A stretch of DNA of 64,000 nucleotides. It comes from JAIVJM01 sp963816985. GTDB taxonomy: Bacteria; Acidobacteriota; Blastocatellia; Pyrinomonadales; Pyrinomonadaceae. The position numbers were made by a program, and so were the translations under genes. The stretch covers positions 3,472,001 to 3,536,000 of the forward strand of contig CAWFMF010000004.1 in assembly GCA_963816985.1 (NCBI GenBank). The letters run 5' to 3'. This document shows, in pieces, positions 7,312 to 15,374 of the stretch. The notes beneath the pieces are model-generated. The model saw only the letters and a program-made list of their open reading frames with translations, was not told the DNA's origin and did no database searches. Numbering within the stretch: position 1 is the stretch's first letter; the number at the start of each line of letters is the position of its first letter.

Positions 7312-9927
7312 TTAAAGTTGTGCGACGCGGCGCTCCAAGTCGGCGGTGATGTCGGCGGGCTCTATGCTGGTGTCGTAGGTGACGGGCTCGCCGAACTTGA
7401 CGGTCACGCGTCCGGGCTCGGAGAAGCCGCGCCGCCCGCTCCGCTTTATCTCGTAGAGTCCGTCTATCCGCACGGGGACGACCGGCACGCCGAGCTTCGA
7501 GGCGAGGAGCCCCGTGCCGCCCATGAAGGGCTTCAAGCTTCCGTCGTCGGTGCGCTTGCCTTCGGGGAAGACGAGGACGCTGTAGCCACGGTCAACGCTC
7601 GCGCCCGCGTAGGCGAAGCTGCGGCGGAAGCCGCTCTTCTGCGGCAGAGAGAAGGTGTTGAAGACCGAGACGACCATGAAATACTGCCAGAGCCAACGCC
7701 AACGTGTGAGCCTCGGAGTGCCTTCGGGCGCGTGCCGCCACCAGCGCAGGCGCTCGCCCTCCTGCGCGATGGAAAAGTGTCGGCGGAATCTCCCCGGCAA
7801 GGCCGACAGTATCAACGCGTGGTCGAAGTACGTGATGTGATTCGAGACGAAGAGCGCCGGGCCTCGCAAGTCTCGGACGTGTTCGACGCCGCGCACGCGC
7901 ACCCAACACAGGAGACAGGTGATGGGCAGGATGACCGCGTAGTAGAAGGCGAGCCGGAACCAGGTGGCCGGGAAGCGCTGCGCCCATTCGGGATACGGAT
8001 ACCTTGAAGAAGTGTCCGCCTCGATTGTCCCGCCGCCGCTGCGGACAATCTCTTCGACCTCGCCGAGCGTCGTCGCGGCGGTGAAGCGGGCCTCGTCAAT
8101 CTCTATCTGGTAGCGGTCTTCGATGGCGCTCAACAACTCGACGCGACCGAGCGAGTCCAACTTCAAGTCCGTCGCCAGCTTCGCCGACGAGTCGAAGCGC
8201 GCGGACGCCAGCGAAGGGATGAGGGATGAAGGATGAGGGATGAAGTCGCCTTTATGCGAGTCTCCGTTCGCCCCCGCGCCTGCGGCCTTCAAATGTTCTT
8301 CGGCCTTCATCCTTTCGATGATGTCGCGCTTACGCACCTTCTGCGTGGCGGTGCGTGGGAAATCCGTTTCGGGCCAGATGTGCCAGCGGCGCACTTGTTG
8401 GTGGCGCGCGAGTGTTAGGTTGGCGCGCTCGACGGCTTCGGCGGGGTCGGCTTCAGCTTCGCGCATGATGAGGACGGCGAGCGGCTCAGGCCCGCGCGGG
8501 CCTTCGACGCCGACGACCGCGCTCTGCTTTATTTCGGGTTGCTTGCCGAGCGCCGCCTCGATGTCTTCGGGGTAGACGTTGAGGCCCGCCGCCGTCACTA
8601 TCACGTCCTTCTTGCGCCCCTTGAAAAAGATGTTGCCCGCGGCGTCCATCTCGCCGAGGTCGCCCGTGCGCAGCCAGCCGCCTTCACTCGCCATCGGCTC
8701 GACGCCGCCCCGCCAGTAGCCCGGCGAGACGTTCGCGCCGCGCACGAGAATCTCTCCGTGCTCGTCGAGCTTGACCTCCTGACCCGGCAACGTCTTCCCG
8801 ACCGCGCCGTGCGCCGCCTTGAAGGGATGATTGACCGAGATGAGCGAGGCCGTCTCCGTCATCCCGTAGCCTTGCAGCACGGCGAAGCCGAGCCGCCCCC
8901 AGAAAGTCTCCGTCTCTTCCGCGAGCGACGCGCCGCCCGCAATGAACGCCCAGAACTTCCAGCCGAAGCGACGATGAACACGCCGGAACAGCCACCAGCG
9001 CTTCAGCGCGTGCGCACCCTTCGCCGCTTCCAATGCTTTGCGGAAGACTTCGGCGCGACCGCCCACGGCCTCGTGCCGCTCGACGTGCTCGCGCAGAGTT
9101 TCGAGCAGACGCGGGACGGTGACGACGACCGAGATGCGCTGCCGCCTCACGTTCTCGACCACTTCCGAAGGGTTCAGAGAGTCCTGAAAGAAGACCTCGC
9201 CGCCGAGGAGTTGAGGGACGAAGATTCCCATGAACTGCCCGAAGACGTGGCTCAACGGCAAGAGATTAAGGAAGCGCAGCGGATGCACTATCCGCTCCCA
9301 ACGCAGATACTTTTTAATCTCCTCTTCGAGCGGCGCGAGGTTGGCGAGCATGTTCCCGTGCGTCAGCACCACGCCCCTCGGCTCGGCGGTCGTCCCCGAC
9401 GTGTAGATAATCTCCAGAAGGTCTTCGCCGCCGACGCCTTCATGCTCAAAAGGCGCGTCCGAATGTCGCGCCACGACGCCTTCCAAATCTTCGAGCGCAA
9501 GGACTGGCAGGGCGCTCGCCGCCGAAAGAAGGGAACTGTCGCCCTCCGCAAGAGAAGATAAACTGCTCGCCGCCGCCCTGCTCGTCTCTCCGCTCACGAG
9601 CAGCAGCCGCGCCTCGGTCTGTTCCCGCACCCGCGACACGAAGTCCGGCGCGCTCTCCACGTCGAGCGGCACGACGACCGCGCCCCTGAGCGCGCACCCG
9701 AAAAACGCCGCCACCCACTCCGGCCCGTTCGCCGCCCAGATAATCACCCGGTCGCCCTTCGCAACACCCCGCGCCTCCAACTCCCGCGCGAACCTGTACG
9801 CCGTCCCCGCCACCCGCGCGTAAGACCAGCGCGCCACCCGCAGACCCCTCCAATGCGCGAAGGCCGTCGCGGAACCCCGCCGCAAGTAATCGTCAAGATA
9901 ACTGTTGATTGAAGAACGCATCATCAC
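7312..9927 (-). CDS. Acyl-AMP ligase / acyl carrier / PlsC acyltransferase fusion
   Basis: 871-residue three-module lipid enzyme. Residues about 30-560 are an AMP-forming acyl-CoA/ACP synthetase (YTSGTTAEPRG at 175-185, GYGMTETAS, TGDLGEMD, KGRKKDVIVTAAG). About 590-650 is a phosphopantetheine carrier domain with LKLDSLGRVEL. The C-terminal 220 residues hold a membrane-anchored PlsC acyltransferase with NHITYFDHA, FPEGKRTDDG and VPVVPVRI. The likely role is to activate a fatty acid, load it on the internal carrier and transfer it to a lysophospholipid, as in Aas-like enzymes. The linker before the carrier domain contains IPHPSSLIPS, encoded by a heptamer repeat. The pathway role is inferred. 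Confidence 0.88.
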   Translation of the reverse strand: MMMRSSINSYLDDYLRRGSATAFAHWRGLRVARWSYARVAGTAYRFARELEARGVAKGDRVIIWAANGPEWVAAFFGCALRGAVVVPLDVESAPDFVSRVREQTEARLLLVSGETSRAAASSLSSLAEGDSSLLSAASALPVLALEDLEGVVARHSDAPFEHEGVGGEDLLEIIYTSGTTAEPRGVVLTHGNMLANLAPLEEEIKKYLRWERIVHPLRFLNLLPLSHVFGQFMGIFVPQLLGGEVFFQDSLNPSEVVENVRRQRISVVVTVPRLLETLREHVERHEAVGGRAEVFRKALEAAKGAHALKRWWLFRRVHRRFGWKFWAFIAGGASLAEETETFWGRLGFAVLQGYGMTETASLISVNHPFKAAHGAVGKTLPGQEVKLDEHGEILVRGANVSPGYWRGGVEPMASEGGWLRTGDLGEMDAAGNIFFKGRKKDVIVTAAGLNVYPEDIEAALGKQPEIKQSAVVGVEGPRGPEPLAVLIMREAEADPAEAVERANLTLARHQQVRRWHIWPETDFPRTATQKVRKRDIIERMKAEEHLKAAGAGANGDSHKGDFIPHPSSLIPSLASARFDSSAKLATDLKLDSLGRVELLSAIEDRYQIEIDEARFTAATTLGEVEEIVRSGGGTIEADTSSRYPYPEWAQRFPATWFRLAFYYAVILPITCLLCWVRVRGVEHVRDLRGPALFVSNHITYFDHALILSALPGRFRRHFSIAQEGERLRWWRHAPEGTPRLTRWRWLWQYFMVVSVFNTFSLPQKSGFRRSFAYAGASVDRGYSVLVFPEGKRTDDGSLKPFMGGTGLLASKLGVPVVPVRIDGLYEIKRSGRRGFSEPGRVTVKFGEPVTYDTSIEPADITADLERRVAQL
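8215..8243. repeat. GGATGA-type heptamer array inside a coding region
   Basis: Tandem units GGGATGA/AGGATGA, the same family as the intergenic array at 31312-31404, lie in frame within the ligase-acyltransferase gene. They encode the linker peptide IPHPSSLIPS. Confidence 0.75.
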
Positions 9928-10131
9928 CCAACTTAGATTTGCAACTCCCGCGCCGCGTTGTCACAGATGACTCCGCGCCTTGCCTGACTCTACGACTCTA
10001 AGAGTTAGGCCGCGCCGCCCGCTGTGTCAGTTTATAAAGTGCCGCAACCATTTTCCGCCAACCGCAAAGTCTTTGTTTCACTCTCGCCCCCGGCGCGTTG
10101 AGCAATCTTCCCTCAGTCTCGCCGCCTGTGC

Positions 10132-10137
10132 TAGTAT
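10132..10137 (+). promoter_or_regulatory. Candidate extended -10 box of pyrR
   Basis: TGTGCTAGTAT just upstream of the pyrR start resembles an extended -10 element. If used, the transcript would begin only a few bases before the ATG at 10146, giving a nearly leaderless mRNA. No good -35 is visible. Confidence 0.3.
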
Positions 10138-10145
10138 CCGCGCTG

Positions 10146-10718
10146 ATGGAATTCGTCGAAAAAGCGCGAATCATGGACGGGATGCGGATTAACCGCGCTC
10201 TGGCGCGTCTGGCGTCGGAGATTGTGGAGGAGAACCACGGGGCGGGGCATCTCTATCTGATAGGCATCCAGCGGCGGGGCGTGCCGCTGGCGAATCGGTT
10301 GGCGGATAAGATCGCCGACCTCGAAGGCGAGCGCCCGCCGGTGGGCGTCCTCGACATCACGCTCTACCGCGACGACCTCTCGACGGTCGGGGCGAACCCG
10401 GTCGTCAATCGCACGGATTTGCCGGTGGACGTGGACGGGCGCAACGTCCTTTTGATTGACGACGTGCTCTACACGGGCCGCACCATCCGCGCGGCGCTCG
10501 ACCAGTTGATAGACTTCGGCAGGCCGCGCCGCGTCCAGCTCGCCGTCCTCGTAGACCGTGGCAAGGAGCACCGCGAGTTGCCGATTCAGGCGGACTTCGT
10601 CGGCAAGTTCGTGCCGACCAAGAAGAGCGAGATCATCAAGGTCATGCTCGACGACATTGACGGCGAAGAGGGAGTCGCGATTGTCGAGCGACCCTCGAAC
10701 GCACCGGAAGGCGCATGA
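10146..10718 (+). CDS. pyrR: PyrR pyrimidine operon regulator / uracil phosphoribosyltransferase
   Basis: 190-residue type I phosphoribosyltransferase. The PRPP loop VLLIDDVLYTGRT is at 101-113, preceded by GIQRRGVPLA and followed by LVDRGKEHRELPI. These are hallmarks of PyrR, which in Firmicutes binds pyr mRNA to promote termination when UMP is high and can also make UMP from uracil. ATG 10146 is preferred to the longer upstream frame because family members start at about this point. The next gene is pyrB, 52 bp downstream, and an intrinsic terminator lies in that gap, which fits an attenuation role. Confidence 0.93.
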   Translation: MEFVEKARIMDGMRINRALARLASEIVEENHGAGHLYLIGIQRRGVPLANRLADKIADLEGERPPVGVLDITLYRDDLSTVGANPVVNRTDLPVDVDGRNVLLIDDVLYTGRTIRAALDQLIDFGRPRRVQLAVLVDRGKEHRELPIQADFVGKFVPTKKSEIIKVMLDDIDGEEGVAIVERPSNAPEGA

Positions 10719-10723
10719 CGACG

Positions 10724-10750
10724 GCGGCCCGCAGTGGCCGCTTTTTTTTT
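10724..10750 (+). terminator. Intrinsic terminator between pyrR and pyrB
   Basis: A GCGGCC/GGCCGC stem (10724-10729 and 10736-10741) with a 6-nt loop is followed at once by nine T residues. It sits between the stop of pyrR and the start of pyrB, in an otherwise co-directional pyrimidine cluster, so it is probably an attenuator instead of an operon end. Confidence 0.75.
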
Positions 10751-10769
10751 GCGGGGACGAAGTTGAAGG

Positions 10770-11831
10770 ATGAAGACTGAGCTGACACGCAAGCACCTGC
10801 TCGGCATCCGCGGGCTCTCGCCGGAGGAGATTACGCACGTCCTCGACACGGCGGAGTCGTTCAGGGAAATCTCCGCGCGCGAAATCAAGAAGGTGCCGAC
10901 GCTCAGAGGGCGCACCGTCATCAACCTCTTCTTCGAGCCCTCGACGCGGACGCGCACCTCGTTCGAGATTGCGGGTAAACGCCTCTCGGCGGACGTCATC
11001 AACATCAGCTCCTCGTCTTCGAGCGTGACCAAAGGCGAGACGCTCCTCGACACGGCGCGCAACCTCGAAGCGATGGGGCCGGACTTGATAGTCATCCGCC
11101 ACCCTTCGGCGGGAGCGCCGCACCAGCTCGCGCGCATCTGCCGCGCGTCGGTCGTCAACGCGGGCGACGGCGCGCACGAGCACCCGACGCAGGCGCTCCT
11201 CGACGCGCTCACCATCAGGCAGCACAAGGGAAGTATTGAAGGCTTAAGAGTCGCCATCCTCGGCGACATCCTGCACTCGCGCGTGGCCCGCTCGAACGCG
11301 CACCTTCTGACGACGCTCGGCGCGAGCGTCGCGCTCGCCGGGCCGGGGACGCTCGCGCCGCCGCAGTTCGCCTCGCTCGTCGAGGGCGGCAGGAGTTTGC
11401 GCGTCGAGCGCCGCGTCGAGGATGCGCTCGAAGGCGCGGACGTGGTGATGGTCTTGCGCATCCAGCGCGAGCGGCAGGAGTCGGCCTTCCTCCCTTCCTT
11501 GCGCGAGTACGCCGTCCACTACGGGCTCAACCTGAAGCGTCTCTCTCTGGCCGCGCCCGACGCCATCGTCATGCATCCGGGGCCGATGAACCGAGGCATC
11601 GAAATCTCTTCCGAAGTGGCCGACGGCGCAAGCTCGCTGATACTAGACCAGGTGGCGAACGGCCTCGCGGTGCGGATGGCCGTGCTCTACCTCCTCGGCG
11701 GCGGCGTCGGGACGATGGCGACGCAGGCCACGACCACGGCGTCGAAGGCGGACGCGGAAACTCCTTCGGAGGCCCCGCGCGAGCCGCCACAGGCCGCCGT
11801 GACCGCCGCCCGTTCGGACGGCCCGAAATGA
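10770..11831 (+). CDS. pyrB: Aspartate carbamoyltransferase catalytic subunit
   Basis: Joins carbamoyl phosphate and aspartate, the committed step of pyrimidine synthesis. The carbamoyl phosphate site STRTRTSFE is at 58-66, the flexible loop lysine is at about 88 (SSVTKGE), and HEHPTQALLDALT and HPGPMNRG are intact. At 353 aa it is about 40 residues longer than usual; the extra is a low-complexity Ala/Thr/Pro tail after VLYLLGGG that is unlikely to be catalytic. No pyrI is present. pyrC follows after 51 bp. Confidence 0.95.
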   Translation: MKTELTRKHLLGIRGLSPEEITHVLDTAESFREISAREIKKVPTLRGRTVINLFFEPSTRTRTSFEIAGKRLSADVINISSSSSSVTKGETLLDTARNLEAMGPDLIVIRHPSAGAPHQLARICRASVVNAGDGAHEHPTQALLDALTIRQHKGSIEGLRVAILGDILHSRVARSNAHLLTTLGASVALAGPGTLAPPQFASLVEGGRSLRVERRVEDALEGADVVMVLRIQRERQESAFLPSLREYAVHYGLNLKRLSLAAPDAIVMHPGPMNRGIEISSEVADGASSLILDQVANGLAVRMAVLYLLGGGVGTMATQATTTASKADAETPSEAPREPPQAAVTAARSDGPK

Positions 11832-11882
11832 ATTAAGTGGGAAGCAAACGCTCCCGGCAATCATCCGGACGACACTGAATAA

Positions 11883-13190
11883 ATGAGACTGCTCATCGCC
11901 AACGGATACCTGATTGACCCGACGCAAGGGCTCAACGGCGGCCACGACATCCTCATCGAAGACGGGCGCGTGGCCGCGCTCCTCGCGCGCGGCGAGGCGG
12001 AGCCCGAAGGCGCGGAGGTCTTCGACGCCACGGGGCTCGTCGTCGCGCCCGGCTTCATAGACTTGCACGTGCACCTGCGCGAGCCCGGACAGGAGTACAA
12101 GGAGACCATCGCCACGGGGGCGGCGGCGGGCGCGGCGGGCGGCTTCACGAGCCTCTGCGCGATGCCGAACACAGACCCCATCAACGACAATCCGGCGGTG
12201 ACGAGCTTCATCATCGAGCAGGCGCAAGCCGCGGGGCTCGCCAACGTCTTCCCCGTCGGCGCGATTACGAAGGGCTCGAAGGGCGAAGAGCTGGCCGAGA
12301 TGGGCGAGATGAAGCGCGCGGGCATCGTCGCCGTGACCGACGACGGGCGAAGCGTGCCTTCGACGGGGCTCATGCGGCGCGCGCTCGAATACGCGCGCGG
12401 CTTCGACCTCACGGTGATGGATCACTGCGAAGACCGTTCGCTTTCGGCGGGCGGGGCGATGCACGAGGGCGAGTGGTCTCTGCGTCTGGGTTTGCGCGGC
12501 GCTCCGGCGCTCGCCGAAGAGTCGGACGCGATGCGCGACTGCGCGCTCGCCGAGCTGACGGGCGCGCGCGTCCACCTCGCGCACGTCTCGACACGCGGCG
12601 CGATTGAAGCCGTGCGCCGCGCTAAAGAGCGCGGGCTCGAAGTCACCTGCGAGGTCGCGCCGCACCACTTCACTCTGTCGGACGAGGCGGTCGAGGGCTA
12701 CGACACGAACATGAAGATGAGCCCGCCGCTGCGGAGCCGCGAGCATCTGGAAGCAATCGTCGAGGCCATCGCGGACGGGACGATTGACGCCATCGCCACC
12801 GACCACGCGCCGCACCACGCGGACGAGAAGGCGCTCGAATTCGACCACGCGCCTTTCGGCATCACGGGCCTTGAGACCGCCGTCGGCCTCGCGCTCGACC
12901 GCCTCGTGCATCGCGGCCACGTCGGCCTCGAACGGCTCGTCGAACTCTGCTCCGTCAACCCGGCGCGCATCTTCCGCCTCGCCGAGCGCGGGACTCTGCG
13001 CCGGGGCGCGTGGGGCGACGTGACGATCCTCGACCCCGACCAACGCTGGACGTTCGACGCCTCGCGCTCGAAATCCAAGAGCCGCAACACGCCCTTCGAC
13101 GGCTGGACGATGCAAGGCGCGGCGGTCGCCACCATCGTCGCCGGTCGCGTCGTCTACCGCAGAGAAGAGCGATTAGCTGTTAGCTCTTAG
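11883..13190 (+). CDS. pyrC: Dihydroorotase
   Basis: Zinc amidohydrolase that closes carbamoyl aspartate to dihydroorotate. The 435-aa frame has the metal motif DLHVHLREPG with H62 and H64, then MPNTDP, the metal histidines in MDHCED and LAHVSTRG, and the catalytic aspartate in ATDHAPHH. This is an active class I dihydroorotase, not the inactive PyrC' form often paired with PyrB. The final residues LAVSS and the stop are encoded by a TTAGCTG heptamer array, so the original C-terminus may have been replaced. Confidence 0.95.
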   Translation: MRLLIANGYLIDPTQGLNGGHDILIEDGRVAALLARGEAEPEGAEVFDATGLVVAPGFIDLHVHLREPGQEYKETIATGAAAGAAGGFTSLCAMPNTDPINDNPAVTSFIIEQAQAAGLANVFPVGAITKGSKGEELAEMGEMKRAGIVAVTDDGRSVPSTGLMRRALEYARGFDLTVMDHCEDRSLSAGGAMHEGEWSLRLGLRGAPALAEESDAMRDCALAELTGARVHLAHVSTRGAIEAVRRAKERGLEVTCEVAPHHFTLSDEAVEGYDTNMKMSPPLRSREHLEAIVEAIADGTIDAIATDHAPHHADEKALEFDHAPFGITGLETAVGLALDRLVHRGHVGLERLVELCSVNPARIFRLAERGTLRRGAWGDVTILDPDQRWTFDASRSKSKSRNTPFDGWTMQGAAVATIVAGRVVYRREERLAVSS

Positions 13191-13272
13191 CTTAAAGAGA
13201 GCGGGGAAATGGTCAGCCTCAAGCTTGAAACTTCTGCTCGGCTGAAAGCTAACAGCTAACAGCTAACAGCTC
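13173..13272. repeat. Inverted heptamer array (TTAGCTG / AGCTAAC)
   Basis: Three TTAGCT-type heptamers on the left overlap the end of pyrC. About 50 bp later the reverse complement AGCTAAC is repeated three times. The two blocks can pair across the intervening sequence. Confidence 0.8.
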
Positions 13273-13323
13273 AAAAAAAACGAAGAGGCCCGGTGCGCTC
13301 TCCCCTTCGCGCCGGGCCTCTTC
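13273..13323 (-). terminator. Terminator-like hairpin after the glycine-zipper gene
   Basis: A 12-bp stem GAAGAGGCCCGG/CCGGGCCTCTTC (13282-13293 and 13312-13323). Read on the minus strand it is followed by a run of eight T residues, so it fits termination of the minus-strand gene at 13462-14172. Its loop holds GCGCTCTCCCCTTCGC. Confidence 0.7.
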
Positions 13324-13380
13324 CGTTGCGGTCGCTCACTTACGTAATGACAGGGGCGACCGAACTCGTCTGATTTTGTT

Positions 13381-13420
13381 GGAAGCCCGCCCGCGCTCTC
13401 CCCTTCGCTTGCGGGCTTCC
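13381..13420. terminator. Second hairpin with the same loop motif
   Basis: A 10-bp stem GGAAGCCCGC/GCGGGCTTCC encloses the same GCGCTCTCCCCTTCGC segment found in the hairpin about 90 bp upstream. There is no T-tract. Confidence 0.5.
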
Positions 13421-13461
13421 TCCGTACCGACAACCGTCCGGTTGCCGATCCTTTATAAACT

Positions 13462-14172
13462 TTAGCGGGCCGCCGGGAGCGAGACGGCGCGGTTGAGAAT
13501 CACGCCGAACTGGGTGCCGGACTTCACTTCGGCATCCTGCTCCTTCTCGTAAACGCGCGCGCCGGTTCCGAGGCCGCCGCCGAGAATCGCGCCGATGGCC
13601 GCGCCCTTACCGCCGCCCGCGATGGCGCCGATGATCGCGCCCGTCGCCGCGCCGCCGCCGATGAAGACCGCGTCGCGCTTACGGTTGCCGCGCCCCTCGA
13701 CCGTGCCTTCGTTGTCGGAGTTCACGTCGTCGGCCTGAAGGGTCGTCAAAGAGCCGTTGATGGTGTGGCGAACGCCGCTCGGCAGCTCGACCTGATAGAA
13801 GCTGACGGAGATGTTGCCGGGCTTGCGCCGCTGCGCGCGGCTCACAGCCGAGACGCGGCCCCACACTTTGCTCCCCACGGGGACGACTTCAGTCCCGCCC
13901 CCGGCGTAGACCGGCTCGACGACACTGGACGAGAAGCGGTCGCCGATGCGCGCCGAGCGCGAGTTAAGCTCCGTGTCCATGCGGACGCGAATAACCGTGT
14001 CGGCGGGGACGGTGTAGAAACGGGGCGCGGGCGGCGTCGTCCTGCGGGCCGTCGTGGTGCGCCTCACGGGGCGGCGGCGACGCTGCGCGAAGGTCGGGGC
14101 CACAGTCCCTAAAAGGATTGCGAACAGGAGTCCGAGAACTGTGGCGCGTTGCGCGAGCTTGTTGGTGTTCAT
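13462..14172 (-). CDS. Exported glycine-zipper protein of unknown function
   Basis: 236 residues with a clear signal peptide (ATVLGLLFAILLGTVAPTFAQ), an Arg/Thr-rich segment, a beta-rich domain of about 110 residues (starts FYTVPADTVIRVRMDTEL), and then a glycine zipper (about 170-205, GGGAATGAIIGAIAGGGKG) of the kind found in outer-membrane-associated proteins. No enzyme motif is present. Similar secreted proteins are common in Acidobacteria; a structural or envelope role is a guess. It converges on pyrC, with two hairpins between. Confidence 0.7.
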   Translation of the reverse strand: MNTNKLAQRATVLGLLFAILLGTVAPTFAQRRRRPVRRTTTARRTTPPAPRFYTVPADTVIRVRMDTELNSRSARIGDRFSSSVVEPVYAGGGTEVVPVGSKVWGRVSAVSRAQRRKPGNISVSFYQVELPSGVRHTINGSLTTLQADDVNSDNEGTVEGRGNRKRDAVFIGGGAATGAIIGAIAGGGKGAAIGAILGGGLGTGARVYEKEQDAEVKSGTQFGVILNRAVSLPAAR

Positions 14173-14639
14173 CTCTTCGAGTCCTTCCTACTGTTAACGG
14201 TTTCGTCGTGCATCGAAGGCGTCGGCCCGCGGCTCCGAACGTTCCCGTCGCCGGATAGTTTGGCAATGGCCGTGCCACAAGATGCGCTGCTGTAGAAAAG
14301 CGAGTGTGGACGAGTATTTAGCTGATTTTCGCGGGAAACGCCAGTCGCCCGGCTTCGACCAACTGCGTGAAAGATGATGCGCCCTGCACTATTTCGTATG
14401 GGCGTCGGCGAACGCGGGCACAGGAGAGAGGCCGGAGACTTCGAGGCCGGACACGGTTTGCGGGCCGAGTCCAAGGTCTCTAGCCTCAAGCCTCCGGCAT
14501 GGTGTAAGCTTTGCGCGAAACGATAAAGGGAGTGCCACATCCGTGTGGGCGTCGTTCGAGAGACGAGCGCCCGCGCCGTTGGTATTTTAAAAGCGGAGAT
14601 TCCCGTTTCGACTAAACCCCAGCAGAGGAGTTTTGCCTT
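14173..14639. other. 467-bp intergenic region, divergent promoters expected
   Basis: Separates two divergent genes and should hold both promoters. AT-rich patches occur near 14300-14330 and 14583-14592. A ribosome-binding site AGAGGAG precedes the peroxiredoxin start. No convincing ORF, RNA gene or repeat is visible. Confidence 0.4.
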
Positions 14640-15296
14640 ATGAGCACCGCAGCACCGACGCAGGACGCGACATCTTTGCCGCGCATCAACGACCCGGCCC
14701 CCGACTTCGAAGCCAAGTCAACGCAGGGGCCGCTGAAACTCTCCGACATGAAGGGCAAGTGGGTCATCCTCTTCTCGCACCCGGCGGACTTCACCCCGGT
14801 CTGCACGACCGAGTTCGTCGAGTTCGCGCGCCGCTCCGAAGACTTCAAGTCGCGCAACGCGCAGCTCGTCGGCCTCTCGGTTGATTCCGTCCCGGCGCAC
14901 ATCGCGTGGATCAGGAGCATCGAGAGTCACTTCGGCGTCAAGATTGACTTCCCCGTCATCGCCGACCTCGACACGAAGGTCGCGCAGAAGTACGGCCTCA
15001 TCCACCCCTCGGCCTCCGAGACGGCGACCGTCCGCGCCGTCTTTATGATTGACCCGAACCAGAAGGTGCGCGCGCTCATCTACTACCCGATGACGTGCGG
15101 GCGCAACATAGACGAAGTCCTGCGCGCCCTCGACGCGATGCAGACGGCGGACGACAACGCCTGCGCCACGCCCGCCAACTGGCAGAAGGGCGACAAGGTG
15201 GTCGTCCCTCCGCCGCAGACGCAGGACGACGCCGAGAAGCGCATGCAGTCCGACTACGAAGTCACCGACTGGTACTTCTCCAAGCGTGACCTTTAA
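14640..15296 (+). CDS. Peroxiredoxin (Prx6/AhpC-TSA type)
   Basis: 218-residue thiol peroxidase reducing H2O2 and organic peroxides in the cytoplasm. The peroxidatic cysteine is C55 in PADFTPVCTTEF, with the P-x3-T-x2-C signature complete. An extended C-terminal domain of about 60 residues and a second cysteine in YPMTCGR match the Prx6 subfamily. No reductase is adjacent, though sulfur-transfer genes and a probable thiol-redox selenoprotein follow within 6 kb. A good AGAGGAG ribosome site precedes ATG 14640. Confidence 0.93.
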   Translation: MSTAAPTQDATSLPRINDPAPDFEAKSTQGPLKLSDMKGKWVILFSHPADFTPVCTTEFVEFARRSEDFKSRNAQLVGLSVDSVPAHIAWIRSIESHFGVKIDFPVIADLDTKVAQKYGLIHPSASETATVRAVFMIDPNQKVRALIYYPMTCGRNIDEVLRALDAMQTADDNACATPANWQKGDKVVVPPPQTQDDAEKRMQSDYEVTDWYFSKRDL

Positions 15297-15315
15297 GCAA
15301 GAGGTCTGAAACCCT

Positions 15316-15357
15316 GAGCGTCTTTGCGTGAAATTAAAATCTCACGCAAAGGCGCTC
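15316..15357. repeat. Hairpin GAGCGTCTTTGCGTGA
   Basis: A 16-bp inverted repeat with one G-T pair around a 10-nt AT-rich loop lies between the peroxiredoxin and the CysM-like gene. It has no T-tract and looks like a dispersed repeat or RNA-end stabiliser. Confidence 0.6.
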
Positions 15358-15374
15358 AAGGTCGAAATGTTTCG

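Noticed and set aside
11643..13115. 490-codon minus-strand frame
   Set aside because: Lies opposite pyrC and the end of pyrB, both certain.
13173..13272. CRISPR array
   Set aside because: Repeat units are 7 bp and contiguous, without spacers; no cas genes nearby.
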